Shown: positions 15,521 to 26,527, counted from the stretch's first letter. The stretch is DNA of 64,000 bases from Polaromonas sp. (GCF_010365105.1 NZ_JAAFGZ010000004.1:98745-162744), one strand, 5' to 3'. Notes: a model not told the origin generated them from the letters alone. Translations and numbers: made by a program.

Positions 15521-16928
15521 AGCTCCCGGCCACCTTCATCCGGTTGACCAGGATCGAACCGACGCTCTTGGCGCCGTAGTTGTAGACATCGGCGCCCACG
15601 GCCTGGATACCCATCAGCATGTCTTTCAGGTTGCCGGCAATCGTGATTTCCTCGACCGGAAAGGCAATCTCGCCGTTCTCGACCCAAAAACCCGAAGCGC
15701 CGCGCGAATAGTCGCCGGTCACGTAGTTGACGCCCTGCCCCATCAGTTCGGTCACGAACAAGCCGGTGCCGAGCTTGCGCAGCATGGCGTCGAGGTCGTC
15801 ACCCGCCTTGGTCTTGCGGCTGGTCAGCAGCAGGTTGTGCGAGCCGCCGGCATTGCCGGTGGTGCGCATGCCAAGCTTGCGGGCCGAGTAGGTGCTGAGG
15901 AAATAGCCCTCGACCCGTCCGCCGTCCACCACCTGCCGCGCGCTGGTCCTGACGCCTTCGTCATCAAACGGCGCGCTGCCCTTGCCCTTTGGCAGATGCG
16001 GGTCTTCGTGGATGTCGATGTGCTTGGGAAAAGCCATCTTGCCCAGGCTGTTCGCCAGGAAGGTGCTTTTGCGGTACAGCGCGCCGCCGCTGATGGCCTG
16101 CACAAATCCGCCCAGCAGGCCGGCCGCCAGCGGCGACTCGAAGAGCACCGGGCATTCGGTGGTCGGTATTTTCCGGCCTTTCAGGCGGGCCAGCGCGCGT
16201 TCGGCGGCATAGCGGCCGACCGCTTCGGGGCGGGCGAGTTCGCTCGCATCGCGCATCGAGCTGTACCAGGCGTCGCGCTGCATCTGCTTGCCCTTGCCGG
16301 CAATCGGCGCCACCGAAATGCTGTGGCGCGAACTTGCATAGCCGCCGCGAAAGCCCTTGGAATGGGCGCTGAAGAAATGGCTTTGCTGCGCCGACACGCC
16401 CGCGCCTTCGCTGTTGGTGATCAGGCGCGAGGTGGCGAAAGCGGCAGCTTCGCATTGCAAGGACAGATGGGCGGCTTCCTCGGACGTGATGACCCACGGG
16501 TGGAACAGGTCGAGCGCCGGATGTTCGCGGGCGATGTCCTGCTCGTCGGGCAGGCCCGAAGTCTCGTCTTCCGCCGTGAAACGGGCGATATCGTAGGCGG
16601 CTTTCACGGTCTGCTGGATCGCGGCCTTCGAAAAATCGCTGGTGGAGGCATTGCCACGCTTCTTGCCGACATAGACGGTGATGCCGAGCGACTTGTCGCG
16701 GTTGCGTTCGACCGATTCCAGTTCGCCCTTGCGCACGCTGACCGACAGGCCGCAGCCTTCAGACGCTTCGGCGGCCGCATCGGTGGCACCAAGTTTTTTG
16801 GCATGGCCCAACGCGGTATCGACCAGGTCTTCAAAAAAGTCCCGGTGGTAGCTGAAACCGGCCTCGGGTTGGCGGGTTTTGGTGCGGGAAACGCTGCGAG
16901 GTGAACGGGAAGGAATTTTTTGGGTCAT
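15519..16928 (-). CDS. pmbA: Metalloprotease PmbA/TldE
   Basis: This 469-residue protein of the TldD/PmbA family is the partner subunit of the TldD metallopeptidase, which processes peptides such as microcin B17 precursor and degrades CcdA. It shows ASEGCGLSVSVRKGELESVERNRDKSLGITVYVGKKRG at the N-terminus and NLLLTSRKTKAGDDLDAMLRKLGTGLFVTELMGQGVNYVTGDYSRGASGFWVENGEI at the C-terminus. As expected for PmbA, the TldD HExxxH zinc motif is absent. It is divergent from darP with 21 bp between the starts. Confidence 0.94.
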   Translation of the reverse strand: MTQKIPSRSPRSVSRTKTRQPEAGFSYHRDFFEDLVDTALGHAKKLGATDAAAEASEGCGLSVSVRKGELESVERNRDKSLGITVYVGKKRGNASTSDFSKAAIQQTVKAAYDIARFTAEDETSGLPDEQDIAREHPALDLFHPWVITSEEAAHLSLQCEAAAFATSRLITNSEGAGVSAQQSHFFSAHSKGFRGGYASSRHSISVAPIAGKGKQMQRDAWYSSMRDASELARPEAVGRYAAERALARLKGRKIPTTECPVLFESPLAAGLLGGFVQAISGGALYRKSTFLANSLGKMAFPKHIDIHEDPHLPKGKGSAPFDDEGVRTSARQVVDGGRVEGYFLSTYSARKLGMRTTGNAGGSHNLLLTSRKTKAGDDLDAMLRKLGTGLFVTELMGQGVNYVTGDYSRGASGFWVENGEIAFPVEEITIAGNLKDMLMGIQAVGADVYNYGAKSVGSILVNRMKVAGS

Positions 16929-16949
16929 GTATCTATGATACTAAGCGCT

Positions 16950-17543
16950 ATGAACAACAAGACTCCCAAGGCCATCAAAGGCTACTGGTCCAACGGCCGT
17001 TTCGTGAAACCCGAAGAAATTGCACTCGAAGAAGTCGGCCCTCCAAGCAAGACCCAGCTCAAGGCCGAAGCCGACGAAAAGCAGGCACTCGGTGAGGCAT
17101 TGCTGACCCTGCGCACCGACCTGATGGTGCGGCTCGACCTGCCCGACAAGCTGCTCGACGCGTTGAAGGAAGCCAAGCGCATCACCAACTTCGAAGGCCG
17201 GCGCCGCCAGATGCAGTTCATCGGCAAGCTGATGCGCACGCTCGACATGACGCCCATTCGCGCGGCGATTGACGAGCAGGCCAACGGCTCGGCCGACCTG
17301 ACGCTGGCATTGCACCTGGCCGAACAGTGGCGCGACAAGCTGATGGCCTCGGACGATGCGCTCAGCGAGTGGCTGACCGACTACCCGGCGACCGACTCGC
17401 AGCAGTTGCGCGCGCTGATCCGCCAGGCCAGGAAAGACATGGCCAAGCCCGAAACGCCGGGTGAGGCGCCGCGCCACGCCAAGTCCTACCGCGAGATTTT
17501 CCAGCTGGTCAAGCTGGCCATGGCCGAGGATGCCAAGCCATGA
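16950..17543 (+). CDS. darP: Ribosome-associated protein DarP (YjgA)
   Basis: This 197-residue DUF615 protein acts late in 50S subunit assembly in E. coli. The core is EIALEEVGPPSKTQLKAEADEKQALGEALL…LPDKLLDALKEAKRITNFEGRRRQMQFIGKLMR, typical of the family. I start at 16950 (MNNKTPKAIKGYW); an in-frame ATG at 16920 would overlap pmbA and adds no conserved residues. The next gene, mog, overlaps its stop by 4 bp, so the two are coupled. pmbA-darP-mog is a common beta-proteobacterial neighbourhood. Confidence 0.93.
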   Translation: MNNKTPKAIKGYWSNGRFVKPEEIALEEVGPPSKTQLKAEADEKQALGEALLTLRTDLMVRLDLPDKLLDALKEAKRITNFEGRRRQMQFIGKLMRTLDMTPIRAAIDEQANGSADLTLALHLAEQWRDKLMASDDALSEWLTDYPATDSQQLRALIRQARKDMAKPETPGEAPRHAKSYREIFQLVKLAMAEDAKP

Positions 17544-18130
17544 GCACGCATTTTGATGCGGTCAAGATCGGCATCGTGTCGGTCAGCGACCGGGCCTCCA
17601 GCGGCGTCTATGTGGACAAGGGCCTGCCCGCCCTGAAAGATTGGCTGACGCGCGCGCTGCGCAACCCGATCACCTTTGAAGAGCGCCTGATTCCCGATGA
17701 ACAGGCCGGCATCAGCAGCGCGCTGATTGAGCTGGTCGATGCCGGCTGCTGCCTGGTGCTGACCACCGGCGGCACCGGCCCGGCACTGCGCGACGTGACG
17801 CCCGAAGCCACGCTGGCCGTGGCGCACAAGGAAATGCCCGGCTTTGGCGAGCAGATGCGCCAGATCAGCCTGAAGTTCGTGTCGACGGCCATTTTGTCTC
17901 GCCAGGTGGCGGTCATTCGGGACAACAGCCTGATCCTGAACCTGCCTGGCCAGCCCAAGGCGATCGCCGAAACGCTCGAAGGCCTGAAGAACGAAACGGG
18001 TGAATCGGTCGTGCCGGGTATTTTTGCCGCCATTCCCTATTGCATCGACTTGATCGGCGGGCCTTACCTGGAAACCGACCCGGCGGTTTGCAAGGCCTTT
18101 AGGCCCAAGAACGCCCTTCGCGCGGTATAA
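17540..18130 (+). CDS. mog: Molybdopterin adenylyltransferase
   Basis: This 196-residue MogA/MoaB-fold enzyme adenylylates molybdopterin before Mo insertion, which makes the cofactor used by NasA. Motifs are KIGIVSVSDRASSGVYVDKGLPAL at the N-terminus, VLTTGGTGPALRDVTPEAT (residues 73-91) and NLPGQPKAIAETLEGL near the end. The ATG overlaps the darP stop (ATGA). Length and sequence are typical. Confidence 0.95.
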   Translation: MSTHFDAVKIGIVSVSDRASSGVYVDKGLPALKDWLTRALRNPITFEERLIPDEQAGISSALIELVDAGCCLVLTTGGTGPALRDVTPEATLAVAHKEMPGFGEQMRQISLKFVSTAILSRQVAVIRDNSLILNLPGQPKAIAETLEGLKNETGESVVPGIFAAIPYCIDLIGGPYLETDPAVCKAFRPKNALRAV

Positions 18131-18226
18131 AAGCCGACAACGCTGCATTCGCAACCCAGGCATGCAGCGGGAAAGCCGGGCAACACCGCCCTGGCATTTT
18201 TGTCTGTTTTTTACCCGAGTGACCCC

Positions 18227-18604
18227 ATGAACGCTTCCTTTCGCACCAGCCTTTCCATCGTGGCCCTGGCTGTGGCTTCCCTGACACTGCCTTCGCTGGC
18301 CCATGCCAAGCGCATGGGTGGCGGCATGAAAGCGGCACCTCGCGCGGCAGCCCCCGCGCCCGCCAGAGCCCCTGCGGCAGCAGCACCAGCCCCGGCTGCC
18401 ACGCCTGCGGCAGCGGCAGCACCTGCAGCCGCCCCTGCAGCAGCGGGGTCCGGCATGATGGGCACCATGGGTTCCATGGCTGTGGGCGCGGTGGTGGGGT
18501 CGATGGCCGGCAGCGCCATCGCCGGGGCGATGAACCCTGAAGAAAAACAAAAAGCCGCAGCAGAAAAAGCGGCAGCGGCGGCGTCAGCCCCTGCAGCCAA
18601 ATAA
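18227..18604 (+). CDS. Small secreted Ala/Pro-rich protein
   Basis: This 125-residue protein has a clear signal peptide (SLSIVALAVASLTLPSLAHA, likely cut after AHA near residue 25). A low-complexity Ala/Pro region follows, then a Gly/Met-rich hydrophobic stretch (GSGMMGTMGSMAVGAVVGSMAGSAIAGAM) resembling glycine-zipper segments, and an Ala/Lys-rich tail. I start at 18227 (MNASFRTS). No function is recognised; it may associate with the membrane or cell envelope. Confidence 0.65.
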   Translation: MNASFRTSLSIVALAVASLTLPSLAHAKRMGGGMKAAPRAAAPAPARAPAAAAPAPAATPAAAAAPAAAPAAAGSGMMGTMGSMAVGAVVGSMAGSAIAGAMNPEEKQKAAAEKAAAAASAPAAK

Positions 18605-18629
18605 ACGTTTTCTGGGCCGGTGCCGCCGG

Positions 18630-19409
18630 CTATTTGCCGACCAGCTGGTTCAGCTTGTCGGCTTCAAAGTTTTCCTGCAGCGCGGCATCCTTGGGCACGC
18701 AATCGCGGTGCGGCGCGGCAGGCAGGGCCGACAGCTTTTCAATCGCCTGCCAAAGCAGCGCAATCTGGTGCTCCTGGCCAGAGGCGTTGTCGATCAGGCC
18801 GCGCAGGGCCTGGCTCAGCGGGTCGTCGCTCTGCGTCACGCCGTAGGCTGAAAAGCCCATCTGGCTGGCCGCCTCCTCGCGCTTGAGGTCGGCGCCGGGC
18901 TGGATGATGCGGGCCGGGTTGCCCACGGCCGTGGCCCCGGCCGGTACGGGCTTGACCACCACCGCGTTCGAGCCGATGCGCGCGCCGTCGCCGACAGTGA
19001 AGCCGCCCAGTACCTGCGCGCCGGCGCCCACGACCACGTTTTTGCCAAGTGTCGGATGGCGCTTGGCGCCCTTGTAGAGCGAGGTGCCGCCCAGCGTGAC
19101 ACCGTGGTAAATCGTGCAACCCGAACCAATTTCAGCGGTTTCGCCAATCACCACGCCCATGCCGTGGTCGATGAAGACGCAGCCGGCAATCTGCGCGCCG
19201 GGATGGATCTCGATGCCCGTCAGCCAGCGCGAAATGTGGGAGGTGAAGCGGCCCAGCCATTTGAAGCCATGCGTCCAGAACCAGTGCGCGCGCCGGTGCA
19301 GCACCAGCGCGTGCAGGCCGGGGTAGCAGGTCAGCACCTCCCAGCGGGTGCGGGCGGCCGGGTCGCGTTCAAGGATGCACTGGATGTCGGAGAGGAGTCT
19401 GGAAAACAT
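18630..19409 (-). CDS. cysE: Serine O-acetyltransferase
   Basis: This 259-residue enzyme acetylates serine with acetyl-CoA, the committed step of cysteine synthesis. The SATase N-terminal helices ([26 protein letters not shown]) lead into a left-handed beta-helix of hexapeptide repeats ([30 protein letters not shown]…[11 protein letters not shown]). Catalytic His candidates lie in IDHG and IYHG. A C-terminal extension follows PARII. It starts 10 bp after the trmJ stop, so the two are probably cotranscribed. Confidence 0.94.
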   Translation of the reverse strand: MFSRLLSDIQCILERDPAARTRWEVLTCYPGLHALVLHRRAHWFWTHGFKWLGRFTSHISRWLTGIEIHPGAQIAGCVFIDHGMGVVIGETAEIGSGCTIYHGVTLGGTSLYKGAKRHPTLGKNVVVGAGAQVLGGFTVGDGARIGSNAVVVKPVPAGATAVGNPARIIQPGADLKREEAASQMGFSAYGVTQSDDPLSQALRGLIDNASGQEHQIALLWQAIEKLSALPAAPHRDCVPKDAALQENFEADKLNQLVGK

Positions 19410-19419
19410 GCCGGGGAGT

Positions 19420-20247
19420 TTAGGCGCTGGCCGGCGTATCCGCTGGCGCTGGCGCCTTGTCCTGTGCGGGCCGGGCTTGATCGGCTGCCTGCCGCATCAT
19501 GGCCTTGGCCACGCCGCGCAGGATGTGGATTTCCTCGGGGCTGAGCTGCGCGCGGTTGAACAGCTGGTTCAGGCGCGGCATCAGTTTCTTCGGCGATGCC
19601 GGGTCGAGAAAGCCGATGTGAACCAGCGCTTCCTCCCAGTGCCTGAGCATGCCGCCCACGGCGGCGGCATCGGCCAGCCGGACTTCTTCAGGCGATGCCT
19701 GGATGCCAAAGCCGCCCAGGGCTTCGCGCCAGTCGTAGGCCACCAGTTGCACCGCCGCGCCGAGGTTGAGCGAGCCGAATTTTGGATCGGTTGGAATGCT
19801 CAGGGCCACATGGCAGCGGTAGACGTCGTCGTTTTGCATGCCGAAACGCTCGGAACCGAACAAAAAAGCAACCGAATCGGGCTTTTCCGCAATACTGGCG
19901 GGCGCAAGCAGCTCATTTTTGGATAGCGTATCAGCTAGGCCCAGCAGCTCGGCGAAATGCGTGCGCGGCGCCCGTGTGGGCGGGCCGAAGTCGCGCGGCG
20001 TCATGGCCGTGGCGCACAGATGCGCCATGCCGTCGAGCGCTTCGTCGAGCGTTTCAACGATGCGCGCATTGTTGAGCACATCGAGCGCGCCGCTGGCCCG
20101 CTGGATGGTTTCTTCGCGCCGCAGCACATTGGCCCAGCGCGGCGCGACCAGCACCAGGTCGTCGAAGCCCATGGTTTTCATGGCGCGGGCGGTGGCGCCC
20201 ACATTGCCGGCGTGGCTGGTATTGATCAGGATGAAGCGGGTTTTCAT
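19420..20247 (-). CDS. trmJ: tRNA/rRNA 2'-O-methyltransferase, SpoU family (TrmJ-like)
   Basis: This 275-residue knotted (SPOUT) methyltransferase probably methylates position 32 of tRNAs. Motif 1 is [27 protein letters not shown], motif 2 is [26 protein letters not shown], and motif 3 is [17 protein letters not shown]-terminal helical extension follows. I start at 20247; the longer open frame upstream runs into suhB and has no homology. Residues around [22 protein letters not shown] coincide with a family A repeat in reverse. Confidence 0.88.
   Translation of the reverse strand: MKTRFILINTSHAGNVGATARAMKTMGFDDLVLVAPRWANVLRREETIQRASGALDVLNNARIVETLDEALDGMAHLCATAMTPRDFGPPTRAPRTHFAELLGLADTLSKNELLAPASIAEKPDSVAFLFGSERFGMQNDDVYRCHVALSIPTDPKFGSLNLGAAVQLVAYDWREALGGFGIQASPEEVRLADAAAVGGMLRHWEEALVHIGFLDPASPKKLMPRLNQLFNRAQLSPEEIHILRGVAKAMMRQAADQARPAQDKAPAPADTPASA
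19862..19928 (-). repeat. Dispersed repeat family A inside trmJ
   Basis: On the minus strand it reads GCTATCCAAAAATGAGCTGC, then TTGCGCCCGCCAG…TTGCGGAAAAGCC and a GTTGCTTTTTT tail. This is the family A layout in the sense direction of trmJ. It keeps the frame. By-eye match. Confidence 0.55.
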
Positions 20248-20395
20248 GGGGATAAAAATGGCCGGAGGGCCGCCGTAAAAAACCCGGCGGTCGGGATGAT
20301 TCCGGGCCAGGCGGGCGAAGCCGGTAAAATCCGCTATTGTCGCCTGCCACCGGTTCCCGGTTTTTGCAGTTCCTGCCCGCTCTTTCTTACCATTT

Positions 20396-21388
20396 ATGTC
20401 CAGCAATCTACACCCCATGCTCAACGTGGCCGTCAAGGCTGCGCGCGCCGCCGGCGCCCTCATCAACCGCGCCGCCCTTGACGTCGAGGCGGTCCGCGTG
20501 TCGGTCAAGCAGACCAACGACTTCGTCACCGAAGTCGACAAGGCCGCCGAAGCCGCGATCATCGAAACCCTGCTGACCGCCTACCCCGGCCATGGCATCC
20601 TGGCCGAGGAATCGGGCAGCGAGCATGGCGCGAAAGACTCCGAATTCGTCTGGATCATCGATCCGCTGGACGGCACCACCAATTTCATCCACGGCTTTCC
20701 GTTCTATTGCGTCAGCATTGCGCTGTCGGTGCGCGGCAAGGTCGAGCAGGCGGTCGTCTACGACCCGAACCGCAACGATATCTACAGCGCCAGCAAGGGC
20801 CGTGGCTCCTACGTGAACGACCGCCGCATCCGCGTTGGCAAGCGCACGCGCCTGCAGGAATGCCTGATCTCGACCGGCTTTCCCTACCGCCCCGGCGACA
20901 AGCTCAAGCCTTACCTGAACATGCTGGGCGAAGTCATGAGCCAGTGCGCCGGCGTGCGCCGCCCGGGTGCTGCCGCGCTGGACCTGGCGCATGTCGCGGC
21001 CGGCTACACCGATGGCTTTTTCGAGACCAGTCTGCAGCCCTGGGACGTGGCGGCAGGCTCGCTGCTGATCACTGAAGCAGGCGGCCTGATCGGCAACTTC
21101 ACCGGCGAGGCCGATTTCATCGACCACGGCGAATGCGTCGCCGGCAACCCGCGCATCTACGGCCAGCTGGTCGGCACGCTGGGCAAGTACAGCAAGTTTG
21201 CCGGTGCCGGCGACAAGGCCAGCGTTCGTCAGGCATTGAGTGGCGCCGGGGACGAGACACCGGCCGACGGCAGTGAGGAAGCCGCGCCGGCCGCCAAGCC
21301 GACGCTCAAGGCCAAGCGCATCAAGGCTGGCAGCGCAGCCGCGCCCGAGGCTGAAGCTGCACAGCAGGTGCCCGACGCGCCTTTTTAA
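20396..21388 (+). CDS. suhB: Inositol-1-monophosphatase family protein (SuhB)
   Basis: This 330-residue Mg-dependent phosphatase is of the SuhB type, which also binds the transcription machinery in E. coli. Motifs are [19 protein letters not shown], then [17 protein letters not shown] (metal-binding) and [15 protein letters not shown]. The catalytic core ends near residue 265. The last 65 residues are a charged, Ala/Lys/Glu-rich tail ([21 protein letters not shown]), longer than in E. coli. It is divergent from trmJ with about 150 bp between starts. Confidence 0.92.
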   Translation: MSSNLHPMLNVAVKAARAAGALINRAALDVEAVRVSVKQTNDFVTEVDKAAEAAIIETLLTAYPGHGILAEESGSEHGAKDSEFVWIIDPLDGTTNFIHGFPFYCVSIALSVRGKVEQAVVYDPNRNDIYSASKGRGSYVNDRRIRVGKRTRLQECLISTGFPYRPGDKLKPYLNMLGEVMSQCAGVRRPGAAALDLAHVAAGYTDGFFETSLQPWDVAAGSLLITEAGGLIGNFTGEADFIDHGECVAGNPRIYGQLVGTLGKYSKFAGAGDKASVRQALSGAGDETPADGSEEAAPAAKPTLKAKRIKAGSAAAPEAEAAQQVPDAPF

Positions 21389-21474
21389 GGCAAATAACCG
21401 GCTCGGTTCCGGTTGGCGCTGACAGGAACCGCCTGCTCCGGCGTCCGGGTTTCGGTACAGTGTGGGCACATACC

Positions 21475-23709
21475 ATGAACCGTACCCCGATGGACCTGTT
21501 TCCCCTGACGCCGCTGGCGACCCGCCTGCGCGGCCGGGCGCAAAACGCACTGCGCGTGGCCTTGAGCCACTATGTCACCAACGGCCTGACGGTCTCCCTT
21601 GGCCTGGTGCTGATCATGCTGGCGCTGTTCGAATCGGCCGGACTTGGAGCCGCCGCCAGCGCCGCCGTCGGCGTGATCATCACCAGCCTGCCCGATGTTC
21701 CCTCGCCGCGCCGGCGCAAGATCATGCAGGTGCTGCCCGCACCGGTGCTGGGCACGCCGCTGTTCATGCTGGTGCAGCTGACGCGCCAGGATGATTTCCT
21801 GCTGGGCTGCGTGCTGGTGGGCGGCACCTTTTTGGCCGTGATGCTGATGGCCTGGGGCAAGCGCGGCGGGCCGATCTGCTTTTCGCTGCTGTTCTCGATG
21901 CTGTTTTCCATGGCCGCGCCGCCCATGACTTCGCTGGACGCGGTGCTGGCGCACACCGCCTGGTTTGTCGCCGGCTCGGTGCTTTACCTGCTGTGGGCGG
22001 TGCTGACCACCCACCTGCTCAACCGCCGTTACCGGCTGCAGCTGCTGGCCGAATGCCTGCACAGCTTTGCCGGCATCCTGCGCACCCAGGCGCAGCGTTT
22101 TGACGACGAGCCCGACCACCAGGCACTGCTCGAAGCCATGCTGGCGCAGCAGGCCAACTTTGCCGACCAGTTGCAGGACGCGCGCAACGTGGTGCTGGAG
22201 TCGCCCACCACGCGGCCCCGCCAGCAGGTGGCTGCCATGCTGCTGAGCCTGCTGGAAGCGCGCGACCACCAGCTGGCCTGCGACCTCGACCTGGACGTGC
22301 TGCTGGGCCGTCGTGCCATTGCGCTGCACCTGCCCATACTGCAGCAGGCGCTGAACGCCACGGCCGATGAACTGCAGACACTTAGCTTGGCGCTGCTGCT
22401 GGGCCGGCGTCAGACGTCGATCCAGCCGATTCCCGACCTGCGGCCGAAGCTGGCCGGCACGCTTCCGCCCCGCCCGACCGCCAACCCGTCGCTGGCGCCC
22501 GAACCGGTGCGCACCGATCCGCCCGATACCGCCGCCCTGCTGCGCAACATGGCTGACCGCATCGGCCACATCAATGACGAGGCGGTGAAGATCGCGGCGC
22601 TGGCGCGCGGCGACCTGGCGCCCGAGCTGAGCCTGGTGCGCAACCAGTGGCAGCTGTTCGTGAGCACCACGAAATGGAGCGTCAAGCCGCTGCTCGGGCA
22701 ACTGGGCTGGCGCGCACCGACCCTGCGCTATGCGCTGCGCGCCACGCTGGCCGTGGCCACCGGCTATGCCGTGGCGCTGCAGCTGCCGTGGGCCACGCAC
22801 GACTACTGGATCCTGATCACCATCGTGGTCGTGATGCGCGGCAACCTGGCGCAGACGGTGCAGCGGCGCAATGCGCGTGTCGCCGGCACCGTGCTCGCCT
22901 GCCTGCTGGTGATGGGGCTGCTGACCCTCCATCCGGGTGCCAAGGTTCTGTTCCTGATCGTTGCGCTCAGCACCGGCCTGGCGCATGCTTTTGCGCTGCG
23001 CCGCTACCTCTACACGACGATAGCCGGCACGGTCAGCGGCCTGCTGCAGGCGCACCTCATGCTGGTTGGCCTGCAACCCACCTTTGCCATCGGCGAGCGG
23101 CTGGCCGACACGCTGCTCGGGGCGCTGCTGGCCTGGCTGTTCAGCTATGTGCTGCCGTCGTGGGAACGCAGCCAGATTCCCGGCCTGGTCAAGCGCAGCA
23201 TCCAGGCGCAAAGCCAGCATGCCACGCTGGCGCTGGCGCTGCTGGACACCGCCCAGACAGCCGACGTGAACTGGCGGCTGGCGCGCCGTGAAGCCTACGA
23301 CAGCCTGTCGGCGCTGACGCTGGCCACCCAGCGCAGCCTGGCCGAGCCGCGCCAGGTGCGCCCGCCGCTGGAGCCGCTCGAAGTGCTGCAGGCGCGCAGC
23401 TACCAGTTGCTGGCGCAGCTGACGGCGGTCAAGTCCCTGCTGATGCTCAGGCGCGGCCAGCTTGACCTGGCGCAGGCCACGCCGGCGCTGGAACAGGCGG
23501 CGCGCTGCATCGAAACCGAGCTCTCGGGCCAGGCACCCGCCTCCTCAAGCGTGAACCCGCCCGGCTTCAGCCTGTCGGGCCAGCCCTACTTGGAGCGGCC
23601 GGATGTGCTGCTGGCGGCCGACCTGACACCCTGGCTGCTGCGCCGCCTGCAGCTGGCCTGCGCCATTGCCGGCGAACTGCGCCTGGCGGCCAACCGGGTC
23701 CACGTCTGA
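21475..23709 (+). CDS. FUSC/YccS-type inner-membrane transporter
   Basis: This roughly 744-residue membrane protein has two hydrophobic clusters separated by a cytoplasmic region: residues 20-180 (VSLGLVLIMLALFESAG, AVGVIITSLPDVPS, CFSLLFSMLFSMAAPPM) and about 405-560 (LRATLAVATGYAVALQLPWATHDYWILITIVVVMRGNLAQTVQRRNARVAGTVLACLLVMG). This matches the duplicated YccS/FUSC family related to AaeB aromatic-acid exporters. The substrate is unknown. I start at the ATG 21475; a GTG at 21460 is possible. Confidence 0.85.
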   Translation: MNRTPMDLFPLTPLATRLRGRAQNALRVALSHYVTNGLTVSLGLVLIMLALFESAGLGAAASAAVGVIITSLPDVPSPRRRKIMQVLPAPVLGTPLFMLVQLTRQDDFLLGCVLVGGTFLAVMLMAWGKRGGPICFSLLFSMLFSMAAPPMTSLDAVLAHTAWFVAGSVLYLLWAVLTTHLLNRRYRLQLLAECLHSFAGILRTQAQRFDDEPDHQALLEAMLAQQANFADQLQDARNVVLESPTTRPRQQVAAMLLSLLEARDHQLACDLDLDVLLGRRAIALHLPILQQALNATADELQTLSLALLLGRRQTSIQPIPDLRPKLAGTLPPRPTANPSLAPEPVRTDPPDTAALLRNMADRIGHINDEAVKIAALARGDLAPELSLVRNQWQLFVSTTKWSVKPLLGQLGWRAPTLRYALRATLAVATGYAVALQLPWATHDYWILITIVVVMRGNLAQTVQRRNARVAGTVLACLLVMGLLTLHPGAKVLFLIVALSTGLAHAFALRRYLYTTIAGTVSGLLQAHLMLVGLQPTFAIGERLADTLLGALLAWLFSYVLPSWERSQIPGLVKRSIQAQSQHATLALALLDTAQTADVNWRLARREAYDSLSALTLATQRSLAEPRQVRPPLEPLEVLQARSYQLLAQLTAVKSLLMLRRGQLDLAQATPALEQAARCIETELSGQAPASSSVNPPGFSLSGQPYLERPDVLLAADLTPWLLRRLQLACAIAGELRLAANRVHV

Positions 23710-23914
23710 AAGCTTGCACAGCCGGCCGCATGCGCACCGGTCGGATGTCGTTTTAACCGGCTTGCCGGGGGCAGCGACAATCAGGGGTTTGATGCGCATC
23801 CGAAAATGCGCATTGTTCAGTCTCCCGGCCTGTTCCGCAAGAACAGCGAAAATCAGCCATCGCCCAAGAACCCTGAACCCACCTAACGGCTGCCCGAAAA
23901 AGCCTGTGAACTGA

Positions 23915-26527
23915 ATGCAAAGAGAAACATCCCAGGCCCTCCAACCACCGGACAAGGCCGCTCTGCACACCCCGATGATGCAGCAGTACCACGCCATCAA
24001 GGCCGGGTACCCCGACACGCTGGTGTTCTACCGCATGGGCGACTTCTACGAGGTCTTTTATGGCGACGCCGAAAAGGCGGCGCGCCTGCTCGACATCACG
24101 CTGACCCGGCGCGGCCAGTCGGCCGGCGAGCCGGTGATGATGGCCGGCGTGCCGTTTCACTCGCTCGAAAACTACCTGGCCAAGCTGATCAAGCTCGGCG
24201 AATCGGTGGCCATCTGCGAGCAAATCGGTGACGTGGCCACCAGCAAAGGTCCGGTTGAGCGCAAGGTGGTGCGCGTGGTCACGCCGGGCACGCTACTGGA
24301 CGCAGAACTGCTCGACGACAAGACCGAATTGATCCTGCTTTCCGTGCACCAGGGCGCGCGCAACACCTGCGGACTGGCCTGGCTCAGCGTGACGCAGGGC
24401 GAAATCCACCTGGCGCATTGCGCCAGCAGCGAGCTGGAAACCTGGCTGGCGCGCATCGCCCCGAGTGAACTGCTCTACAACGTCGAGGTGACGCCGGCGT
24501 TCGAGCAGCGCCTGAAAACCTGGCGCTGCGCCGCCAGCGCCCGGCCGGCGTGGCAGTTCGACGCGGCATTGGGCGCGCGCCGCCTGCTGGAGCAGCTCAA
24601 GGTGGCTTCGCTGGCGGCGTGGCATGCCGAAGCCCTGGGCGAAGCGCATGCCGCCGCCTCGGCGCTGCTGGGCTATGCCGAGCACACCCAGGGCCGCGCG
24701 CTGTCGCATGTGCAGGGCCTGCAGGTGGTGCGTTCCGGCGAACTGATCGACTTACCACAAACGACCCGGCGCAACCTCGAACTCACGCAGACGCTGCGCG
24801 GCGAAAGTGCGCCGACCTTGTTCTCGCTGCTCGACACCTGCGCCACCGGCATGGGCAGCCGGGCGCTGAAAAGCTGGCTGCTCAGCCCGCGCCGCGACCG
24901 CGCCCAGGCCGCCAGCCGGCTGGAGGCCATCGCTCAGCTGCGCACCAGCGCCCAGCAAACCCTGCGCGCGCAGCTCAAGGGCAGCAGCGACGTCGAGCGC
25001 ATCACGGCCCGCATCGCGCTGCGCCAGGTGCGCCCGCGCGAGCTTGTCGCCTTGCAGCTGACGCTACAAAAAGCAGAGCTGCTGATGCCCGTGGACAGTG
25101 CGCAAACGGCACTTTTGACCACTATTTTCGAGGATTTGCAGCCGCCACCCGGCTGCGCCGAGTTGCTGCGCCATTGCATCCTGGACGAACCGGCGGCGCT
25201 GGTCCGCGACGGCGGCGTCATCAACCACGGCTGCGACGCCGAGCTGGACGAATTGCGCGCCATCCAGACCAACTGCGACGGCTTCCTGCTCGACCTGGAA
25301 AGCCGTGAAAAGGCCAGAACCGGCATTGCCAACCTGCGCGTGCAGTTCAACAAGGTGCACGGCTTCTACATCGAGGTCACGCAGGGCCAGACGGACAAGG
25401 TGCCGGCCGACTACCGGCGCCGCCAGACGCTGAAGAACGCCGAGCGCTACATCACGCCCGAACTCAAGACCTTCGAGGACAAGGCGCTGTCGGCCTCGAC
25501 CCGGGCGCTGGAGCGCGAAAAGTGGCTGTACGAGCAGCTGCTCGACCAGTTGCAGGACTTCGTGCCCGCCCTGAGCCGGCTGGCGCGCGCCATTGCCGCG
25601 CTCGATGCGCTGTGCGCGCTGGCCGAACGCTCGCTGACGCTGGGCTGGTGTGCCCCCGTGTTTGTCAAGGAGCCCTGCATCGACATCGGCCAGGGCCGGC
25701 ATCCGGTGGTGGAAAGCCGGCTGGCCGAGACGGGCGGCGGCGCCTTCATCGCCAACGACTGCAGCCTCACCGGCAAAAGCCGGATGCAGATCATCACCGG
25801 CCCCAACATGGGCGGCAAATCGACCTACATGCGCCAGGTCGCGCTGATCGTGCTTCTGGCCAGCATCGGCTCCTATGTGCCCGCCAGCCGCTGCCGGCTC
25901 GGGCCGATCGACGCGATCCACACGCGCATCGGCGCAGCCGACGACGTGGCCAATGCGCAATCGACCTTCATGCTCGAAATGCTGGAGGCCGCGCAGATTC
26001 TGCATGCCGCCACACCGCATTCGCTGGTGCTGATGGACGAGATCGGACGCGGCACCTCGACCTTCGACGGCCTGGCGCTGGCCGGCGGCATTGCTGCCCA
26101 CCTGCACAACAAGTCGCAAGCCTTTACGCTGTTTGCCACGCATTATTTCGAGCTGACCGGGTTTCCGGCGCAGCACCATGGCGCGGTCAATGTACACGTC
26201 AGCGCGGTCGAATCGGGCAACGACATTGTGTTCATGCACCACATCGAACCCGGCCCGGCCAGCAAGAGCTACGGCATCGCCGTGGCCAAGCTGGCCGGTG
26301 TGCCCGCTGCCGTCGTCAACCATGCGCGCCATGCGCTGGCCGCGCTGGAAACCCAGCAAGCCCAGGCCAGCGCACAGGTCGACCTGTTCGCCCTGCCGCC
26401 TGGCCTGCCCGAAGCCGGGCCGTCGTTACTTGACACGGCGCTGGCGACAATAGACCCTGACATCCTGACCCCCCGGGAAGCGCTCGATGCGCTTTACCGG
26501 CTGAAAAAGCTTGCGAAGGTCGCCTGA
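23915..26527 (+). CDS. mutS: DNA mismatch repair protein MutS
   Basis: This 870-residue mismatch-recognition ATPase is full length. The N-terminal domain contains the mismatch-probing [21 protein letters not shown] (Phe-x-Glu at F43-Y-E45). The connector, lever and clamp domains follow, then Walker [10 protein letters not shown] (residues 629-637), Walker [19 protein letters not shown] and the FATHYFELT switch. The C-terminal tail ends in a helix-rich segment as in E. coli. A stretch near residues 383-404 is encoded by a family A repeat without breaking the frame. mutL is not in the window. Confidence 0.97.
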   Translation: MQRETSQALQPPDKAALHTPMMQQYHAIKAGYPDTLVFYRMGDFYEVFYGDAEKAARLLDITLTRRGQSAGEPVMMAGVPFHSLENYLAKLIKLGESVAICEQIGDVATSKGPVERKVVRVVTPGTLLDAELLDDKTELILLSVHQGARNTCGLAWLSVTQGEIHLAHCASSELETWLARIAPSELLYNVEVTPAFEQRLKTWRCAASARPAWQFDAALGARRLLEQLKVASLAAWHAEALGEAHAAASALLGYAEHTQGRALSHVQGLQVVRSGELIDLPQTTRRNLELTQTLRGESAPTLFSLLDTCATGMGSRALKSWLLSPRRDRAQAASRLEAIAQLRTSAQQTLRAQLKGSSDVERITARIALRQVRPRELVALQLTLQKAELLMPVDSAQTALLTTIFEDLQPPPGCAELLRHCILDEPAALVRDGGVINHGCDAELDELRAIQTNCDGFLLDLESREKARTGIANLRVQFNKVHGFYIEVTQGQTDKVPADYRRRQTLKNAERYITPELKTFEDKALSASTRALEREKWLYEQLLDQLQDFVPALSRLARAIAALDALCALAERSLTLGWCAPVFVKEPCIDIGQGRHPVVESRLAETGGGAFIANDCSLTGKSRMQIITGPNMGGKSTYMRQVALIVLLASIGSYVPASRCRLGPIDAIHTRIGAADDVANAQSTFMLEMLEAAQILHAATPHSLVLMDEIGRGTSTFDGLALAGGIAAHLHNKSQAFTLFATHYFELTGFPAQHHGAVNVHVSAVESGNDIVFMHHIEPGPASKSYGIAVAKLAGVPAAVVNHARHALAALETQQAQASAQVDLFALPPGLPEAGPSLLDTALATIDPDILTPREALDALYRLKKLAKVA
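25062..25125 (+). repeat. Dispersed repeat family A-like stretch inside mutS
   Basis: GCTACAAAAAGCAGAGCTGC, then a GTGGACAGTGCGCAAACGGC middle and CACTTTTGACC follow the family A order. This is one of the more diverged copies, in frame in the MutS lever region. Confidence 0.4.

Noticed and set aside
15510..16904. Long plus-strand frame opposite pmbA
   Set aside because: It is antisense to a convincing pmbA gene; the high GC third positions leave the opposite frame open.
21385..23220. Long minus-strand frame (611 codons) opposite the FUSC transporter
   Set aside because: Gln/His/Arg-rich shadow of the real membrane protein, with no recognisable domain.
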